DNA of 25,709 nucleotides from Mariniphaga sp964540165 (GCA_964540165.1 CAZILU010000032.1:1-25709); one strand, 5' to 3'; numbered from the stretch's first letter, positions 7,694-17,054 are shown. Notes: generated by a model not told the origin, from the sequence alone. Program-made: numbers and translations.

Positions 7694-8956
7694 ATGGTAA
7701 AAACAAACAACCAACGAAGGTCTTCGGTCATGCGAAACTCAAGGCAGATCGATTTTTCTCACTTCCGGAAAACGAATTACCTTCGATCCCTTATACCGAA
7801 AGCGGATTACCCGTTACTTTCAAAAAGAGGGATCTTTCAACTTCTTGTTTTGATCGCACTGACGCTGGTCGTTGCCAAGAGCTCTTCCGGTCAGGAGGGG
7901 ATGCCTTCGTCTGAAAGTTGGCCTATCGTTCGGGGCAACCGGTCGCTGCATGGGGTATCTCCGGTGCGGTTACCGGAGAGTCCGAAGCTGCTATGGACCT
8001 ATAAGACCGGTGACAATATCAAGGCCTCTCCGGTGGTTGGCGACGGAAAGGTGGTGATCGGCTCCACCGACGGGTCGGTCTATTGCCTGGATACCCGTGG
8101 TACCCTGATCTGGAAATATGAGACCCCCAACGCCATTGAAGCCCCCGCGCTGATCCATAACGGTACGGTCTATGCCGGTAATATGGACGGCTCTTTTTAT
8201 GCCCTTCGGCTAAACGATGGTTCGTTGGTGTGGGAGTATAAGGCTGATAATCAGATTGTCGGCTCTGCTAACGTGTGGATGTCGGATGGAAAAGCCCACT
8301 TGTTGGTGGGAAGCTACGACTACTACCTCCACTGCATCGATGCGGTAACGGGAAAGGCACTATGGAAGTACGAATCGGATAACTTCATCAACGGTGCACC
8401 CGCGGTGACCGGCGATGTCACCCTGTTTGGCGGTTGCGACGGATTTTTGCATGTGGTGGATATCGCAACCGGCAAAGCCCGGAAGAAGATTGATGTGGCT
8501 ACCTACGTGCCCGGATCACCGGTTGTGGAGGGAAATGCTGCCTATTTAGGCGATTACGACGGGCGCCTCTTCCGGGTCGATACCGGGAAGGAGACGGTGG
8601 TATGGGAGTGGACCGATTCGGCCACCACACTGCCGTTCATCGCATCACCGGCACTTCACAACAACCGGATCTATGCGGCAAACCATAATAAGTTCCTCTA
8701 CTGTTTTGATGCCGCGAGCGGGAAGAAGATCTGGGAGTTCAACACCGGAAGCCGCGTAGAAGCCTCACCGGTAGTGGCCGGCAATCAAGTGTTGGTGGCC
8801 AATATGCGGGGCGATATCGTCCTGGTTCGAACCAGCGATGGGACAAAAACATGGTCGTACGAGATCGGCAGCCAGATCATCGGTAATCCCGCTGTTGCCG
8901 GCAAAAAGATCTTCGTGGGTGCCCTCGATGGAAACCTCTATTGCTTCGGGGAGTGA
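7694..8956 (+). CDS. PQQ-type (BamB-like) eight-bladed beta-propeller protein
   Basis: A basic N-terminal stretch of about 45 residues precedes a hydrophobic segment (about 46-62) followed by SSSGQ, which looks like a signal peptide with an unusually long n-region. ATG at 7730 is an alternative start that shortens it. The rest (about 75-420) is eight clear propeller repeats with 'SPVV--GKV--G--DG--YCLD---G---W-Y' periodicity, which fills a complete eight-blade ring. Such proteins act as periplasmic scaffolds (BamB) or as quinoprotein domains; cofactor ligands cannot be assigned by eye. It is a second propeller in the same cluster as the protein at the left edge, but shorter and without the three membrane segments and the linker. 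It lies 100 nt after the flavoprotein gene and 66 nt before the glycosyltransferase. Confidence 0.85.
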   Translation: MVKTNNQRRSSVMRNSRQIDFSHFRKTNYLRSLIPKADYPLLSKRGIFQLLVLIALTLVVAKSSSGQEGMPSSESWPIVRGNRSLHGVSPVRLPESPKLLWTYKTGDNIKASPVVGDGKVVIGSTDGSVYCLDTRGTLIWKYETPNAIEAPALIHNGTVYAGNMDGSFYALRLNDGSLVWEYKADNQIVGSANVWMSDGKAHLLVGSYDYYLHCIDAVTGKALWKYESDNFINGAPAVTGDVTLFGGCDGFLHVVDIATGKARKKIDVATYVPGSPVVEGNAAYLGDYDGRLFRVDTGKETVVWEWTDSATTLPFIASPALHNNRIYAANHNKFLYCFDAASGKKIWEFNTGSRVEASPVVAGNQVLVANMRGDIVLVRTSDGTKTWSYEIGSQIIGNPAVAGKKIFVGALDGNLYCFGE

Positions 8957-9022
8957 AAAGTATGAGGACTTACACCTGTTGGTTGATGAAACGAGCATGA
9001 TGTTTTTTGATAAAGCTGAATT

Positions 9023-10309
9023 ATGAATATCATACAGATTATTCCGGGATCGGGCGGCAGTTTTTACTGCGGTAACTGCCTGCGCGACAGTAAATATTTC
9101 AATGCACTCCGGGCAGAGGGACATCAGGTGACCAAAATACCCATGTACCTGCCTCTCTTTTCCGATGAGCATGATCTTGCTGAGGTTCCCATATTTTATG
9201 GCGCCATCAGCACCTATTTGAAGCAGCAGTTTCCACTGTTACGACGCATGCCATCGTGGGTTGACCGGCTGCTGAATGCGAAGCCGTTGTTGAAGATCGC
9301 CGCTTCGATGGCCGGATCGACGCGTGCCAGCGGACTGGAGGATATGACCATCTCCATGCTGCTGGGAGAAGAGGGGCAGCAGAAGGAGGAGCTGGAGCAT
9401 CTGACGGAGTGGATTGCCACCCACTGCCGGCCCGACGTGATCCACATCTCCACCGCCCTGCTGTTAGGGCTTGCGCGCCGGCTGAAGGAGCGTACCGGGG
9501 CGGTTATCGTCTGTTCCCTGCAGGATGAGGATGTGTGGGTTGATGCCGTTCATCCTGCCTTCCGGGAGAAGATCTGGAAACTGATGCACAACCGTGCGGC
9601 TAATGTTGATGCCCTGGTGTCGGTGAGCGGATTTTTTGCTGAGAAGATGCAGCAGCGAATGAACCTTCCGGCGGAAAAAACGGAGATCATCCATCTGGGA
9701 ATCGACGTGGAGGAGTATTCACCCCATGCCTTGAAAGATAAAGAGCTGAACATCGGTTACCTCTCCCGGATGTGTCATGAAAACGGATTTGACATCGTCA
9801 TTGATGCCTTCATTCTGTTGAAGAAGCAGGCCGGTTTTGAACGGGTTAAGCTGATCGCATCGGGGGGCTCTACCGGCGATGACAGCCGATTCATACGGGA
9901 GCAGCAGAAGAAGCTTAAGGCTTATGGGTTATCCGGTGATTTTGAGATTCTTTCCGACTTTGAGGGGCGTGCCGTACACCAATTCTTCAGCCGGGTGTCG
10001 CTGCTATCCGTTCCGGTGCGCATGGGCGAAGCGTTTGGCATCTATCTGCTGGAGTCGATGGCCTCCGGGGTGCCGGTGGTGCAGCCGGCGTTGGGAGCGT
10101 TCCCCGAGATCGTGGAACGCACGGGCGGAGGCCGGATCTATAAACCTAACAGTCCGGAGGCTTTATGCGCTGCCTGGGCTGGCCTTCTTTCCGATCCGGA
10201 AGCCATGGAACAACTGAGCAGAGCCGGGTATGAGGGAACGAAAAGGGAGTTCGATATCCATAAAAAGGCCAAAGAGATCACCGCGTTATATCAAAAGCTG
10301 TTAACGTAG
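9023..10309 (+). CDS. GT4-family glycosyltransferase with N-terminal CxxC motif
   Basis: This is a GT-B fold retaining glycosyltransferase of the GT4/GT1-like type, expected in the cytoplasm or at the inner membrane face. The C-terminal half has the nucleotide-sugar site with the E-x7-E motif (E336, E344) within EAFGIYLLE, followed by GVPVV and a conserved EIVE segment. The N-terminus is distinctive: a PGSGGSFYCGNCLRD motif with C16 and C19 in CxxC arrangement, which is not standard for GT4 enzymes. I recall similar N-termini in planctomycete and Bacteroidota proteins encoded near an ABC transporter, as here, but did not check this. The acceptor is unknown. The ABC ATPase and permease follow, so the product may be an envelope glycan or glycolipid handled by that transporter. 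Confidence 0.87.
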   Translation: MNIIQIIPGSGGSFYCGNCLRDSKYFNALRAEGHQVTKIPMYLPLFSDEHDLAEVPIFYGAISTYLKQQFPLLRRMPSWVDRLLNAKPLLKIAASMAGSTRASGLEDMTISMLLGEEGQQKEELEHLTEWIATHCRPDVIHISTALLLGLARRLKERTGAVIVCSLQDEDVWVDAVHPAFREKIWKLMHNRAANVDALVSVSGFFAEKMQQRMNLPAEKTEIIHLGIDVEEYSPHALKDKELNIGYLSRMCHENGFDIVIDAFILLKKQAGFERVKLIASGGSTGDDSRFIREQQKKLKAYGLSGDFEILSDFEGRAVHQFFSRVSLLSVPVRMGEAFGIYLLESMASGVPVVQPALGAFPEIVERTGGGRIYKPNSPEALCAAWAGLLSDPEAMEQLSRAGYEGTKREFDIHKKAKEITALYQKLLT

Positions 10310-10364
10310 AAAAGGGAAAAATGTGTAATTTGCCGGAACATTTTTTTTTTATGAAGCGAAGGAG

Positions 10365-11039
10365 ATGATTTTACAATTACAACATATCGTAAAAGGATAC
10401 GGTGATCCTGCCAGTCATAGTTACCGTCCGGTATTGAAGGATCTGAACCTGACGGTGGCGCGGGGGGAGAAGATAGCCATAGCAGGGCCCAGCGGATCGG
10501 GTAAAACAACGCTGCTTAACCTGATCGGTGCGTTAGACTATCCCGGGGAGGGCCGGATCATCTTTGACGGAAAGGAGATATCCCGGTTTTCGAAGGAGGA
10601 GCTGACCACGTTTCGGAACCGTCATTTGGGATTTGTCTTTCAGTTGCACCACCTGCTGCCGCAGTTGACTCTGTTGGAGAATGTGCTGTTACCTGTGCTT
10701 CCCCGGGGAAAAGAGCGTATGAAGGAGCAGAAGGCGTTTGCAGAGGAGCTCATTCAGAAGGTAGGGCTTTGGGAACAACGAAACCAGAAACCTGCGCAGT
10801 TGTCGGGAGGTGAGTGCCAGCGCACGGCTGTGGTTCGGGCGTTGATCAACCGGCCGCAACTGCTGCTGGCCGATGAACCTACCGGCGCGTTGGATGAGGA
10901 TAATGCCCAGGCATTAACGGAGTTGCTGTTGCGCGTGGTGGCAGAAGAGGGCGTTTCCCTGGTTGTGGTTACCCATTCGGTGGCGCTGGCAGAGCGGATG
11001 GACCGCAAATATCTTCTGAAAAACGGGAAGTTAACTTAA
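10365..11039 (+). CDS. ABC transporter ATP-binding protein, LolD/MacB type
   Basis: This is a 224-residue stand-alone nucleotide-binding subunit with all motifs: Walker A GPSGSGKTT (41-49), Q-loop Q93, signature LSGGE (146-150), Walker B LLLADE (166-171) and the H-loop His204. Length and motifs match the LolD/MacB/FtsE group, which pairs with FtsX-like permeases; such a permease starts 90 nt downstream. The ATG is preceded directly by GAAGGAG with no spacing, too close for normal pairing. A five-codon ORF (10351-10368) starts right after a T10 run and ends in TGA overlapping this ATG, so translation could be coupled to it. Confidence 0.93.
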   Translation: MILQLQHIVKGYGDPASHSYRPVLKDLNLTVARGEKIAIAGPSGSGKTTLLNLIGALDYPGEGRIIFDGKEISRFSKEELTTFRNRHLGFVFQLHHLLPQLTLLENVLLPVLPRGKERMKEQKAFAEELIQKVGLWEQRNQKPAQLSGGECQRTAVVRALINRPQLLLADEPTGALDEDNAQALTELLLRVVAEEGVSLVVVTHSVALAERMDRKYLLKNGKLT

Positions 11040-11129
11040 GTAGTTCGTTACCGCAGGCTCTGGTGATTGCCGCTGTTTTGATGCCGGGATTTTTGCGGTT
11101 GGATTTCGTTGAAATGAACAGAGAGACTA

Positions 11130-14100
11130 ATGACAAAGCTTAGATACATTGCATCATCGTTTCTTCATTATCTGAAGGCCAATCTGCTGGTGGCTTTGGG
11201 TGTGGCCGTTGCCACTATGGTGATTGCCGGATCGCTCATCATTGGTGATTCGGTGCGTTACAGCCTGGAGCAGACCACCTTCTACCGCCTGGGCGAAACA
11301 ACCCATCTGGCAGCCGTTGCGGAGCGCTACTTCCGGCAGGAGATGGCGACGGAGATTGAGCTGGCAGAGCCGGACCTGCGGGTCGCTCCCGTTCTGCTGC
11401 TTGAAGGCGTGGCGGTTGCCGGTGGCGGTGAACAGCGCGTCAACCGGGTACAGGTGGCGGGAGTCGATTCCGGTTTCGTAAAAATAGCGCGATCGGGCAT
11501 CTTTTCAGAGCTTCAGGGGGATGAGATTATCATCAGCCGAAACCTCTCGGAACGACTGGGGGCAGGCGTGGGAGATCCGCTTCTTGTCAGGGTGAAAAAG
11601 GCCAGTCTCATCCCGTTGAACGCGCCATTTGTATCGGCCGGGGAGGGGAGTGTCTCCCTGCGGGCGGTTATCAAAAAGGTTGTTGGTGACGATGAAATGG
11701 GGCGCTTTAACCTGAAGACATCACAGTCGGCACCCTACAATATCTTCTTATCGCTGAACCGGTTGAACCGGCTGATGGAATTTGAGGGGAGAGCCAATCA
11801 CCTGCTGATCTCCACCCATTTGGAAAGAGAGGCTGTGTCGGAGGCGGTAAAACGGAGCCTGACACCCGCCGATGCCGGACTGACCATCCGGAACATCGCA
11901 GCGACCAATGAGGTGGAGATCGTCTCCGATCGAATCTTTCTGGAGCCTGCCGTGGCTGAGGTACTGGAGCAACTTCCCGGAGCAACACCCCTGATTACCT
12001 ACTTTGTGAACAGCATTGAAGTAGTCCGTCAATCTCCACCTACTCTCCCCCAATCCCCACCAATCCCCACTAATTCTTCTTTCCCTCCCTCCACTCCTTA
12101 CTCCTTTGTCTCCTCATTAGCCACTGACCGGCTGGCTGACAACGAGATAATCCTGACGCAATGGGCTGCCGATGACCTGGGCGTCCGTCCCGGTGACTCC
12201 ATTACCCTGAGATACCTGGAGATCGGTCCGCTGCGAAGGTTAACTGAGCAGGAGGCTCATTTCACCTTAACGGAAGTTGTACCGATGACCGGTGAATGGG
12301 CCGATGCCACGCGGATGCCGGATATTCCCGGATTGGCCGATGCCGGTCACTGCCGTGAGTGGGATGCCGGCGTGCCGATCGATCTGGATGCCATCCGCGA
12401 AAAGGATGAAGCCTATTGGGATGAATGGAGGGGCGCTCCAAAAGCCTATATATCGTTAAAAAGAGCCCAGGCGCTATGGGAAAACCGGTTTGGCGTGTTT
12501 ACCGCCGTGCGCTATCCGGCAGCCTCTTTCAATGAGGAGCAGTACCGGGATCTCTTTTCCGGGAGCATCATCCCGGCAGATTTGGGGATCATGGTAGAGA
12601 GCATTCGCGAGGAGGGATTGTCGGCCGCCCGGAGCGGTACCGATTTCAGCGGACTGTTTATCGGCCTGAGCTTCTTTATCCTGGCTGCTGCAGTTATCCT
12701 GACTTCCCTGTTATTCCGGCTGAACCTGGAGACCCGCTCAGCCGAAGTGGGCATTCTCTCAGCCATTGGGTTCAGGGAGCGGCAGGTGCGCTGGTTGTTT
12801 CTGTCAGAGGGATTTGTGGTGGCTTTAGCCGGAGCCATACCCGGTATCCTGCTCTCGGTCATTTATACCAGGCTTGTTTTTCGAGTATTAAATACGCTGT
12901 GGTTCGATATTGTACGCACCAACGTTCTGCTTATTAAGGTCCATCCGTCAACGTTGGTTATCGGGTTAATCAGCGGTCTGGCAGTTTCGTTAACCGCCAT
13001 TTTCATCGCTGTTTCCCGATATCAGAAGCGAAAAACGGCGGAGCTCCAGAACCGGGTTGATGAACCTGTGAGCCGTCAGGCGCCATGGGTGGCGGATCTT
13101 GTCATGTGGGTATCGCTGATGATCCCTGCAGGCCTGTTGGTGATATCGTTTGTGCTGTCCCGGCAGCTCAGCCCCATGCTCTTTTTTCTCTCCGGAGGAT
13201 GGTTGCTGGCCGGATTGCTGTTAGCGTGCCGAAAACGATTGGGAATGATGACAACGCCTGATGCTGTATCGATTACTATTTGGCGGTTAGCGCAGCTGAA
13301 CCTGGCACGCAACCGGGGACGCTCGCTCACCGTTGTCACGCTTTTTGCCCTGGGAACTTTCCTGGTGATCTCCACCGGCTCCTATAAGCTCGACCTGATG
13401 GCCAACGCGCAGGACCGGAAGAGCGGAACCGGCGGGTTTCTCTATTTTGCCGAGTCCACCATGCCGCTGCTTCACGATCTGAATGATACCGTTTACCGCG
13501 CTGAGGAGGGTCTTTATGAAGATTTTTCTGTCGTTCAGTTCCGCCGGGCTGCGGGCGATGATGCGAGCTGCCTCAATCTCAACCGCATCTCCCAGCCGGC
13601 AATCCTGGGCGTTGACCCGGAAGCGCTGAGCGGCCGATTCTCCATAGCCGCGGGCATGACAGGGGTGGATGGTGATGATCTATGGCAGGCACTGAATGAA
13701 GTCCCGGGTGACGGGACGGTGCCGGCGATTGCCGATCAGACCGTTATTCAGTGGGGACTGGGAAAGAGACCGGGCGATCTGCTGCTCTATCAGAATGAGA
13801 TGGGTGATACCCTCCGGATCAGGCTGGTAGCCGGAACTACCCCGTCCATCTTTCAGGGGTACATCATCATCGCTAATGACCATTTTTTGAAGAATTATCC
13901 GTCCACCAGCGGATCTCACATTTTTCTGATCGATGGTGAGCCGGAGAACGCGGAAGCGATTGGGAGTGAGCTTGCTTCGGTATTTCGCGATTATGGGTGG
14001 GAGATGGAGCCGGCCGCCCGCCGGCTGGTGACGTTCTATTCGGTTACCAACACCTATCTGTCGATCTTCCTGGCGCTGGGCGCTTTGGGGATGATCTTAG

Positions 14101-14435
14101 GAACGATCGGACTGGCGGTGATTCTGGCCCGGACCATTCTGGAACGGCGGCGGGAGATTGTCCTGATGCAGGCGGTCGGGTTTACAAACCGGCACCTATT
14201 CTCTTTGCTGGTAAATGAGTACCTTCTGCTGCTGGGCGCCGGAGTAATAACCGGATTTATTACGGCTGTTGTGGCTACACTTCCTTCGTTTCTTTCATCC
14301 AATACCGATGTTTCTTTGGTTACGGTGGCGATTATTACCGGAGTGATCCTGGTAAACGGGATGGTCTGGATCGCGGGACTGACCTGGTTTTCCCTGCAAA
14401 AGCGGCGTCTGGTAACCGGATTAAGCGTGGAATAG
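11130..14435 (+). CDS. Large FtsX/MacB-like ABC permease
   Basis: This 1101-residue inner-membrane protein is the likely partner of the ATPase at 10365-11039. About ten hydrophobic segments are visible: one near 18-38, five between about 505 and 705, one near 731-752 and three between about 973 and 1085. The two FtsX-type blocks each carry the 'R-E-I/V--L-A-G' coupling segment (SAEVGILSAIGF near 539-550 and RREIVLMQAVGF near 1008-1019). Large extracytoplasmic MacB-PCD-like regions lie between. The duplicated layout resembles permeases that move lipids or lipoproteins, or that act as mechanotransmission devices rather than true pumps. A Pro/Ser-rich stretch at about 300-329 interrupts the first extracytoplasmic domain and is encoded by a pyrimidine-rich repeat. 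The substrate is unknown; the preceding glycosyltransferase suggests an envelope glycoconjugate. Confidence 0.88.
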   Translation: MTKLRYIASSFLHYLKANLLVALGVAVATMVIAGSLIIGDSVRYSLEQTTFYRLGETTHLAAVAERYFRQEMATEIELAEPDLRVAPVLLLEGVAVAGGGEQRVNRVQVAGVDSGFVKIARSGIFSELQGDEIIISRNLSERLGAGVGDPLLVRVKKASLIPLNAPFVSAGEGSVSLRAVIKKVVGDDEMGRFNLKTSQSAPYNIFLSLNRLNRLMEFEGRANHLLISTHLEREAVSEAVKRSLTPADAGLTIRNIAATNEVEIVSDRIFLEPAVAEVLEQLPGATPLITYFVNSIEVVRQSPPTLPQSPPIPTNSSFPPSTPYSFVSSLATDRLADNEIILTQWAADDLGVRPGDSITLRYLEIGPLRRLTEQEAHFTLTEVVPMTGEWADATRMPDIPGLADAGHCREWDAGVPIDLDAIREKDEAYWDEWRGAPKAYISLKRAQALWENRFGVFTAVRYPAASFNEEQYRDLFSGSIIPADLGIMVESIREEGLSAARSGTDFSGLFIGLSFFILAAAVILTSLLFRLNLETRSAEVGILSAIGFRERQVRWLFLSEGFVVALAGAIPGILLSVIYTRLVFRVLNTLWFDIVRTNVLLIKVHPSTLVIGLISGLAVSLTAIFIAVSRYQKRKTAELQNRVDEPVSRQAPWVADLVMWVSLMIPAGLLVISFVLSRQLSPMLFFLSGGWLLAGLLLACRKRLGMMTTPDAVSITIWRLAQLNLARNRGRSLTVVTLFALGTFLVISTGSYKLDLMANAQDRKSGTGGFLYFAESTMPLLHDLNDTVYRAEEGLYEDFSVVQFRRAAGDDASCLNLNRISQPAILGVDPEALSGRFSIAAGMTGVDGDDLWQALNEVPGDGTVPAIADQTVIQWGLGKRPGDLLLYQNEMGDTLRIRLVAGTTPSIFQGYIIIANDHFLKNYPSTSGSHIFLIDGEPENAEAIGSELASVFRDYGWEMEPAARRLVTFYSVTNTYLSIFLALGALGMILGTIGLAVILARTILERRREIVLMQAVGFTNRHLFSLLVNEYLLLLGAGVITGFITAVVATLPSFLSSNTDVSLVTVAIITGVILVNGMVWIAGLTWFSLQKRRLVTGLSVE
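12029..12117 (+). repeat. Pyrimidine-rich low-complexity segment inside the permease gene
   Basis: About 90 bp on the plus strand are almost purely C, T and A, with the 10-mer CAATCCCCAC directly repeated at 12051-12060 and 12061-12070 and related short units around it. It is in frame and encodes a Pro/Ser/Thr-rich stretch. The composition differs sharply from the G-rich coding sequence on both sides, as if a tandem repeat expanded inside the gene. Confidence 0.7.
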
Positions 14436-14481
14436 ATGCGACTCTGGTTTTGACGGCATTCATTTGTCAAATTGTTGAATG

Positions 14482-16137
14482 TCAGTTATTCAGTAACTCC
14501 TCAGCCGTTTTGATCGTTGTTTCGGTCAACTGTTCCCCGCCAACCATCTGGGCAAGCTCTTCGATCCGCTCCCGCTCGTTGAGCAGAACCATCGAGGTGA
14601 CGGTTCTCCCCTCCTCTTCGCGTTTAAAGACCCGGTAGTGGGCATCTCCCTTGGCAGCGATTTGCGGCAGGTGTGTGATGTTGATAATTTGGGTGGTAGA
14701 GGCGAATGTCTTCAGGATCGAGCCCATTTTCAGGGCGATCTCACCCGAAATTCCCGCATCGATCTCGTCGAAGATCACCGTTGGCAATGCGCGTGCGGTA
14801 CGCAGCAGGTTCTTCACAGCCAGCATGAGCCGCGACATCTCGCCCCCGGAGGCAACCTTTGAGATATCTGTCGGCAGCGAATCGATGTTGGCACTGAAGA
14901 GAAAAGAGACGCTGTCTTTTCCGGAACCGGTTAGTTCAGGCAGAGCCTCATGGAGAATTTCGAACCTCGACTTGGGCATGCCCAATTGCTGTAGATCGAT
15001 CCGTATCGCTTTTTCGATCGCGTCAAACACCGCTTTTCGGGTCGTTCTCAATTGGGCGGCTACCTCCTCAGCGTTTTCTTTGCATCGTTCTGTGTCCATG
15101 TGTAATGCACTGATCTCCTCTTCATAGCCGGTAACCTGGTTTATCTTCTCCTCAAGGTTGTTTTTTAATTGAATAAGCTCTCCGATGGTGGTTGCATGGT
15201 GTTTTTGCTGAAGGCCATAGATCAGGCTCAGCCGGTCGTTAACTGCCTCTATCCGGTCAGGATCGTGTTCAATGCCGTTTCCGGCACTCTCTAATTCATC
15301 CAGAAGATCTTTCAACTCCAGCGTTGCGCTCTGCATTCGTTCGGAAAAGGACTTAACCTCCGGCAGAAACGGGTGAATGGTTTCGAGCAGTTTCATGCTC
15401 TGTTTGAGGTTGGTGATGATGGAAAGCTGCTCATTGTCGAGGAGATATCGCACGCCGGTCAGGGCGCTTTTTATCTCCTCTGCATGCGTGAGCTGCTCCA
15501 GCTCATGCTCCAGCTCCTCCTGTTCACCATCGGCAAGACGGGCCTCCTCCAATTGGTTAAACTGAAACTGCCAGTAGTCCAGTTCTGCCTGCTCCTTTTC
15601 ACTTCGCTCCATCAGGCACTGAAGCTCTTTTTGAAGCAGCAACCACCGTGCAAAGAGGTTCTGGTACTCCCTTTTCAGCGATTCGTTGCCAGCGACGGCA
15701 TCGACCAGTTCCAATTGAAACTTCCGGTTGGTAAGCTCCAGGTTCTGATGCTGGGAGTGGATATCGATCAGTTTGATTCCCAGCTCCTCTAATGTTTTCA
15801 GGTTCACCGGGGTATCGTTGATGAAGGCTCTCGATTTACCGGCGGGGGTGATCTCTCGGCGCAAGATCGTCAGATCGTCGTAATCGAGGTCGTTCTCCCT
15901 GAAAAAGGGCTGTAAGTGGTAGTTTTTGATGCTGAAGACTCCTTCAACGATGCACTTCTCCTGTCGCTCCTTTAAAACCGAAAGGTCGGCGCGATTGCCC
16001 AGGATCAGTCCCATAGCCCCCAGAATAATCGACTTACCGGCCCCTGTCTCTCCGGTGACCGAGTTCAGACCGGTATGAAAACTCACCTCCAGGTGGTTGA
16101 TCAGGGCATAGTTGGTAATCGTCAGTTTGGTGAGCAT
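14482..16137 (-). CDS. recN: DNA repair ATPase RecN
   Basis: RecN is an SMC-like ATPase that gathers and holds DNA ends during double-strand break repair. The sequence has Walker A GETGAGKS (29-36), a long coiled-coil-rich middle (about 150-385), the ABC signature SGGEMSR (430-436), Walker B VIFDEID (454-460) and the switch His in THLPQIA (H489). The 551-residue length is normal. It is the last gene of the minus-strand block, 11 nt after the DUF4835 gene. It converges with the permease gene across 46 nt in which only a weak hairpin without a T-run is visible. Confidence 0.97.
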   Translation of the reverse strand: MLTKLTITNYALINHLEVSFHTGLNSVTGETGAGKSIILGAMGLILGNRADLSVLKERQEKCIVEGVFSIKNYHLQPFFRENDLDYDDLTILRREITPAGKSRAFINDTPVNLKTLEELGIKLIDIHSQHQNLELTNRKFQLELVDAVAGNESLKREYQNLFARWLLLQKELQCLMERSEKEQAELDYWQFQFNQLEEARLADGEQEELEHELEQLTHAEEIKSALTGVRYLLDNEQLSIITNLKQSMKLLETIHPFLPEVKSFSERMQSATLELKDLLDELESAGNGIEHDPDRIEAVNDRLSLIYGLQQKHHATTIGELIQLKNNLEEKINQVTGYEEEISALHMDTERCKENAEEVAAQLRTTRKAVFDAIEKAIRIDLQQLGMPKSRFEILHEALPELTGSGKDSVSFLFSANIDSLPTDISKVASGGEMSRLMLAVKNLLRTARALPTVIFDEIDAGISGEIALKMGSILKTFASTTQIINITHLPQIAAKGDAHYRVFKREEEGRTVTSMVLLNERERIEELAQMVGGEQLTETTIKTAEELLNN

Positions 16138-16148
16138 GGGAGAACCGT

Positions 16149-17054
16149 TTACATTTCGCTGCTTTCGGCAATTTTCTGATATTTACTTCCATTGGAAGGA
16201 TCTACTTCGTTAAGAATAGCCAAAACGCGGTTGCGTTCATCGGGGAATGAGCTGGAGAATACGTTGACCAACTCATCGGATTTGGCATCGAAGAACATTT
16301 GCAGAATGTATATGGACGGCTTGCGACGGAAAACGTTTTGGATACCGCGGATTGACTGGGCAATATTGGCCCGGCCCTCCTCCGGTTTGTCAGCCATCAT
16401 GTCGAGTCCCTGACGGTGGTAAGTATAGAGGGTGCTGCGAAAATCGGCATAGGAGCGGTTCATGATATTCTCGATCAGCCAGTAACGGTTGCGTTCGCTT
16501 TCGAAGGCTTTCCACCCCTTCTCCCGGGCATTTTGTGAGTTGTTGACAATGGCCTGCGCCTTTTCAAAATAGGGCGTTCCCCCTTCGGGAGAGAAAGTGT
16601 CGTAGTCGAAACCTAAAATGACATAAGCATAGAATGCCAGAATGTTGGTGAGGTTTTCCCGGTTGGATGTTTCGTTGAACTCCAGCGCCTGGAACTCCAC
16701 ATAGCGGCAGTGAAAATCGTTGTCCTTGATGTTAAGAACGGTTGTTTCGTAGCTGGAACCAAACACCGGGCGTGTCAGCTGCACCTGGATGGAACCCTTG
16801 AATTCGTCGGAAGATATCTGCTCTTCGAGGCGGATCAGGATATTGCAGCGGATCTTTTCATCGTATGAGTAGGCATGCTCAGTCCATTTCCGGTTATTCA
16901 TAAATTCGTAGAGATCGGACTGCATATTGCGGAAGAGCTGCGGGTTGGCTCCCTGGATGGGCTGCGAGGATATGGATATGTTACATCGCAGCTCCTGTGC
17001 TGATAATCCGGTGATTGTCAGTGCTGTTAACAAAAGAAATATGAGTCGCTTCAT
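16149..17054 (-). CDS. DUF4835 family protein (PorD-like, type IX secretion associated)
   Basis: A signal peptide (MKRLIFLLLTALTITGLSAQ, cut after the final A or before QE) is followed by a soluble domain beginning ELRCNISI, with a later YYxI-like segment and many aromatic and charged residues. This is typical of the Bacteroidota-specific DUF4835 family, which I recall being named PorD and linked to type IX secretion; the function is not well defined. The frame is open further upstream with a GTG at 17108. I chose ATG 17054 because it starts a clean signal peptide and has a perfect AGGAGG 7 nt before it. It lies between coaB and recN, its usual place. Confidence 0.85.
   Translation of the reverse strand: MKRLIFLLLTALTITGLSAQELRCNISISSQPIQGANPQLFRNMQSDLYEFMNNRKWTEHAYSYDEKIRCNILIRLEEQISSDEFKGSIQVQLTRPVFGSSYETTVLNIKDNDFHCRYVEFQALEFNETSNRENLTNILAFYAYVILGFDYDTFSPEGGTPYFEKAQAIVNNSQNAREKGWKAFESERNRYWLIENIMNRSYADFRSTLYTYHRQGLDMMADKPEEGRANIAQSIRGIQNVFRRKPSIYILQMFFDAKSDELVNVFSSSFPDERNRVLAILNEVDPSNGSKYQKIAESSEM

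Noticed and set aside
6709..7731. 340-codon minus-strand ORF
   Set aside because: It is antisense to the flavoprotein gene, whose cysteine motifs are clearly the conserved reading.
10326..10332. TAATTTG as a -7 box for the ABC genes
   Set aside because: It is one base short of TAnnTTTG, so it is not reported as a promoter.
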